A DNA stretch of 15,757 nt from Candidatus Cloacimonadota bacterium (lineage in GTDB: Bacteria > Cloacimonadota > Cloacimonadia > Cloacimonadales > TCS61). Numbering within the stretch: the first letter of the stretch is position 1; every line of letters begins with the position of its first letter. A model generated the notes under the pieces. The model was not told the DNA's origin, ran no database searches, and saw only the letters and a program-made list of their open reading frames with translations. This document shows positions 15,458 to 15,757 of the stretch, piece by piece. The stretch covers positions 1-15,757 of the forward strand of contig DAOWES010000075.1 of NCBI GenBank assembly GCA_030638385.1, in the 5' to 3' direction. Position numbers and translations under genes: made by a program.

Positions 15458-15757
15458 TTGCATAACAGGCAAGCAAAGCAATATCTTGAGTTCCTGAAGC
15501 TTTCAGGAATTCAAGATATTTATGTTTTAAATGACAAACAAAGCTCGAAAGACTCGAAAGATTTAGACTTTTTAGCGGGGAAATATGCTGATTGCGTTAA
15601 GTGCTCTTTGCATAAAAATAGAATTAAACTTGTATATGGAGAAGGTAATAACAATGCCGAGCTCATGATAATAAGTGAAGGGCCGGGTCAGGAAGAAAAT
15701 CTTAGTGGAAAACCTTTTGTTGGTGCTGCCGGAAATCTTCTTACCAAAATGCTAAAT
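15458..15757 (+). CDS. Family 4 uracil-DNA glycosylase, N-terminal part (runs off window)
   Basis: One hundred codons are present. Family 4 enzymes excise uracil from DNA and hold a 4Fe-4S cluster. Visible motifs: CVKC at 46-49 (first two cluster cysteines), VYGEGN at 59-64, and the active-site segment SEGPGQEEN at 73-81 followed by GKPFVGAAGNLL. The usual form is G-E-[GA]-P-G...EED; here Ser replaces the first Gly and Asn the Asp, while the key Glu74 is kept. The start is a TTG with AGGA 5 nt upstream; no ATG or GTG is in frame before the CxxC motif. The result is a roughly 45-residue N-terminal extension containing LEFLKLSGIQDIYVL. It begins 17 nt after rpoZ and is probably in the same operon. 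Confidence 0.88.
   Translation, partial: MHNRQAKQYLEFLKLSGIQDIYVLNDKQSSKDSKDLDFLAGKYADCVKCSLHKNRIKLVYGEGNNNAELMIISEGPGQEENLSGKPFVGAAGNLLTKMLN
15480..15520 (+). repeat. Near-perfect 19-bp inverted repeat inside the 5' end of the glycosylase gene
   Basis: The left arm 15480-15498 pairs with the right arm 15502-15520 around a 3-nt loop GCT. Eighteen Watson-Crick pairs and one G-U pair are possible in RNA. It lies 40 nt past the rpoZ stop and about 22 nt after the TTG start, in an open reading frame, and is followed by a T-rich but broken run (TTATGTTTT). It could be an mRNA structure controlling translation or an intra-operon attenuator. Confidence 0.75.
15544..15561 (+). repeat. Tandem 9-bp duplication in the glycosylase linker
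   Basis: CTCGAAAGA occurs twice in direct succession (15544-15552 and 15553-15561). Being 9 bp it keeps the frame and adds a second S-K-D in SSKDSKD, between the N-terminal extension and the iron-sulfur part. It looks like recent slippage in a tolerant linker. Confidence 0.8.

Noticed and set aside
15480..15520. Plain intrinsic terminator ending the gcvH-gmk-rpoZ transcript
   Set aside because: There is no uninterrupted T-run after the stem, and the glycosylase has no usable start downstream of it that would keep its CxxC motif. A partial attenuator remains possible.
1..15757. CRISPR array, tRNA, rRNA, insertion sequence or prophage genes
   Set aside because: No repeat-spacer pattern, cloverleaf-like segment, transposase or phage motif was found on reading either strand.

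Overview
The window is AT-rich and almost fully coding. It splits at about 10.93-11.30 kb into two divergent transcription units. The organism looks like a didermic bacterium with diaminopimelate-type peptidoglycan. MurE carries the meso-DAP signature DNPR, the division and cell-wall cluster is in the classical order, and a glycine-cleavage H protein is present. Gene content does not fix the phylum. A PASTA-bearing class B PBP together with a MurE-MurF fusion in a low-GC genome would fit an FCB-type or candidate phylum such as Cloacimonadota, but that is inference.

Minus strand, 10933 down to 1: a very tight dcw operon, in transcription order mraZ - rsmH - ftsL-like - ftsI/pbp - murE-murF fusion - mraY - murD - ftsW - murG (cut by the window edge). 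Most junctions are stop/start overlaps of 1-11 nt or gaps of 2 nt. The only real gap is 37 nt in front of the PBP and holds a small hairpin. The operon makes the lipid II precursor (MurE, MurF, MurD, MraY, MurG) and the septal polymerase (FtsW with its class B PBP and FtsL). MraZ is the likely autoregulator; upstream of it lie four TGAG-cored direct repeats at 10-11 bp spacing, which resemble a MraZ operator in layout.

Intergenic 10934-11302: 369 bp with the mraZ operator and promoter region, two identical 10-bp AT palindromes spaced 20 bp apart, and a TATAAT box ahead of the plus-strand genes.

Plus strand, 11303-14033: two adjacent response regulators with closely related receiver domains but opposite predicted outputs. 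The first is REC-GAF-GGDEF, with an intact active site and inhibitory site, and should make cyclic di-GMP. The second is REC-PAS-HD-GYP, with an intact HD and GYP motif, and should degrade it. No histidine kinase is in the window.

Plus strand, 14216-15757: gcvH (glycine cleavage H protein), gmk (guanylate kinase), a small omega-like RNA polymerase subunit (rpoZ) and the start of a family 4 uracil-DNA glycosylase that runs off the edge. The genes are nearly contiguous and probably co-transcribed. A 19-bp inverted repeat lies in the 5' coding part of the glycosylase gene.

No tRNA, rRNA, CRISPR array, insertion sequence or phage gene was seen. The points most worth a second look are the MurE-MurF fusion, the altered MraZ with its candidate operator, the paired cyclic di-GMP regulators, and the hairpin inside the glycosylase gene.
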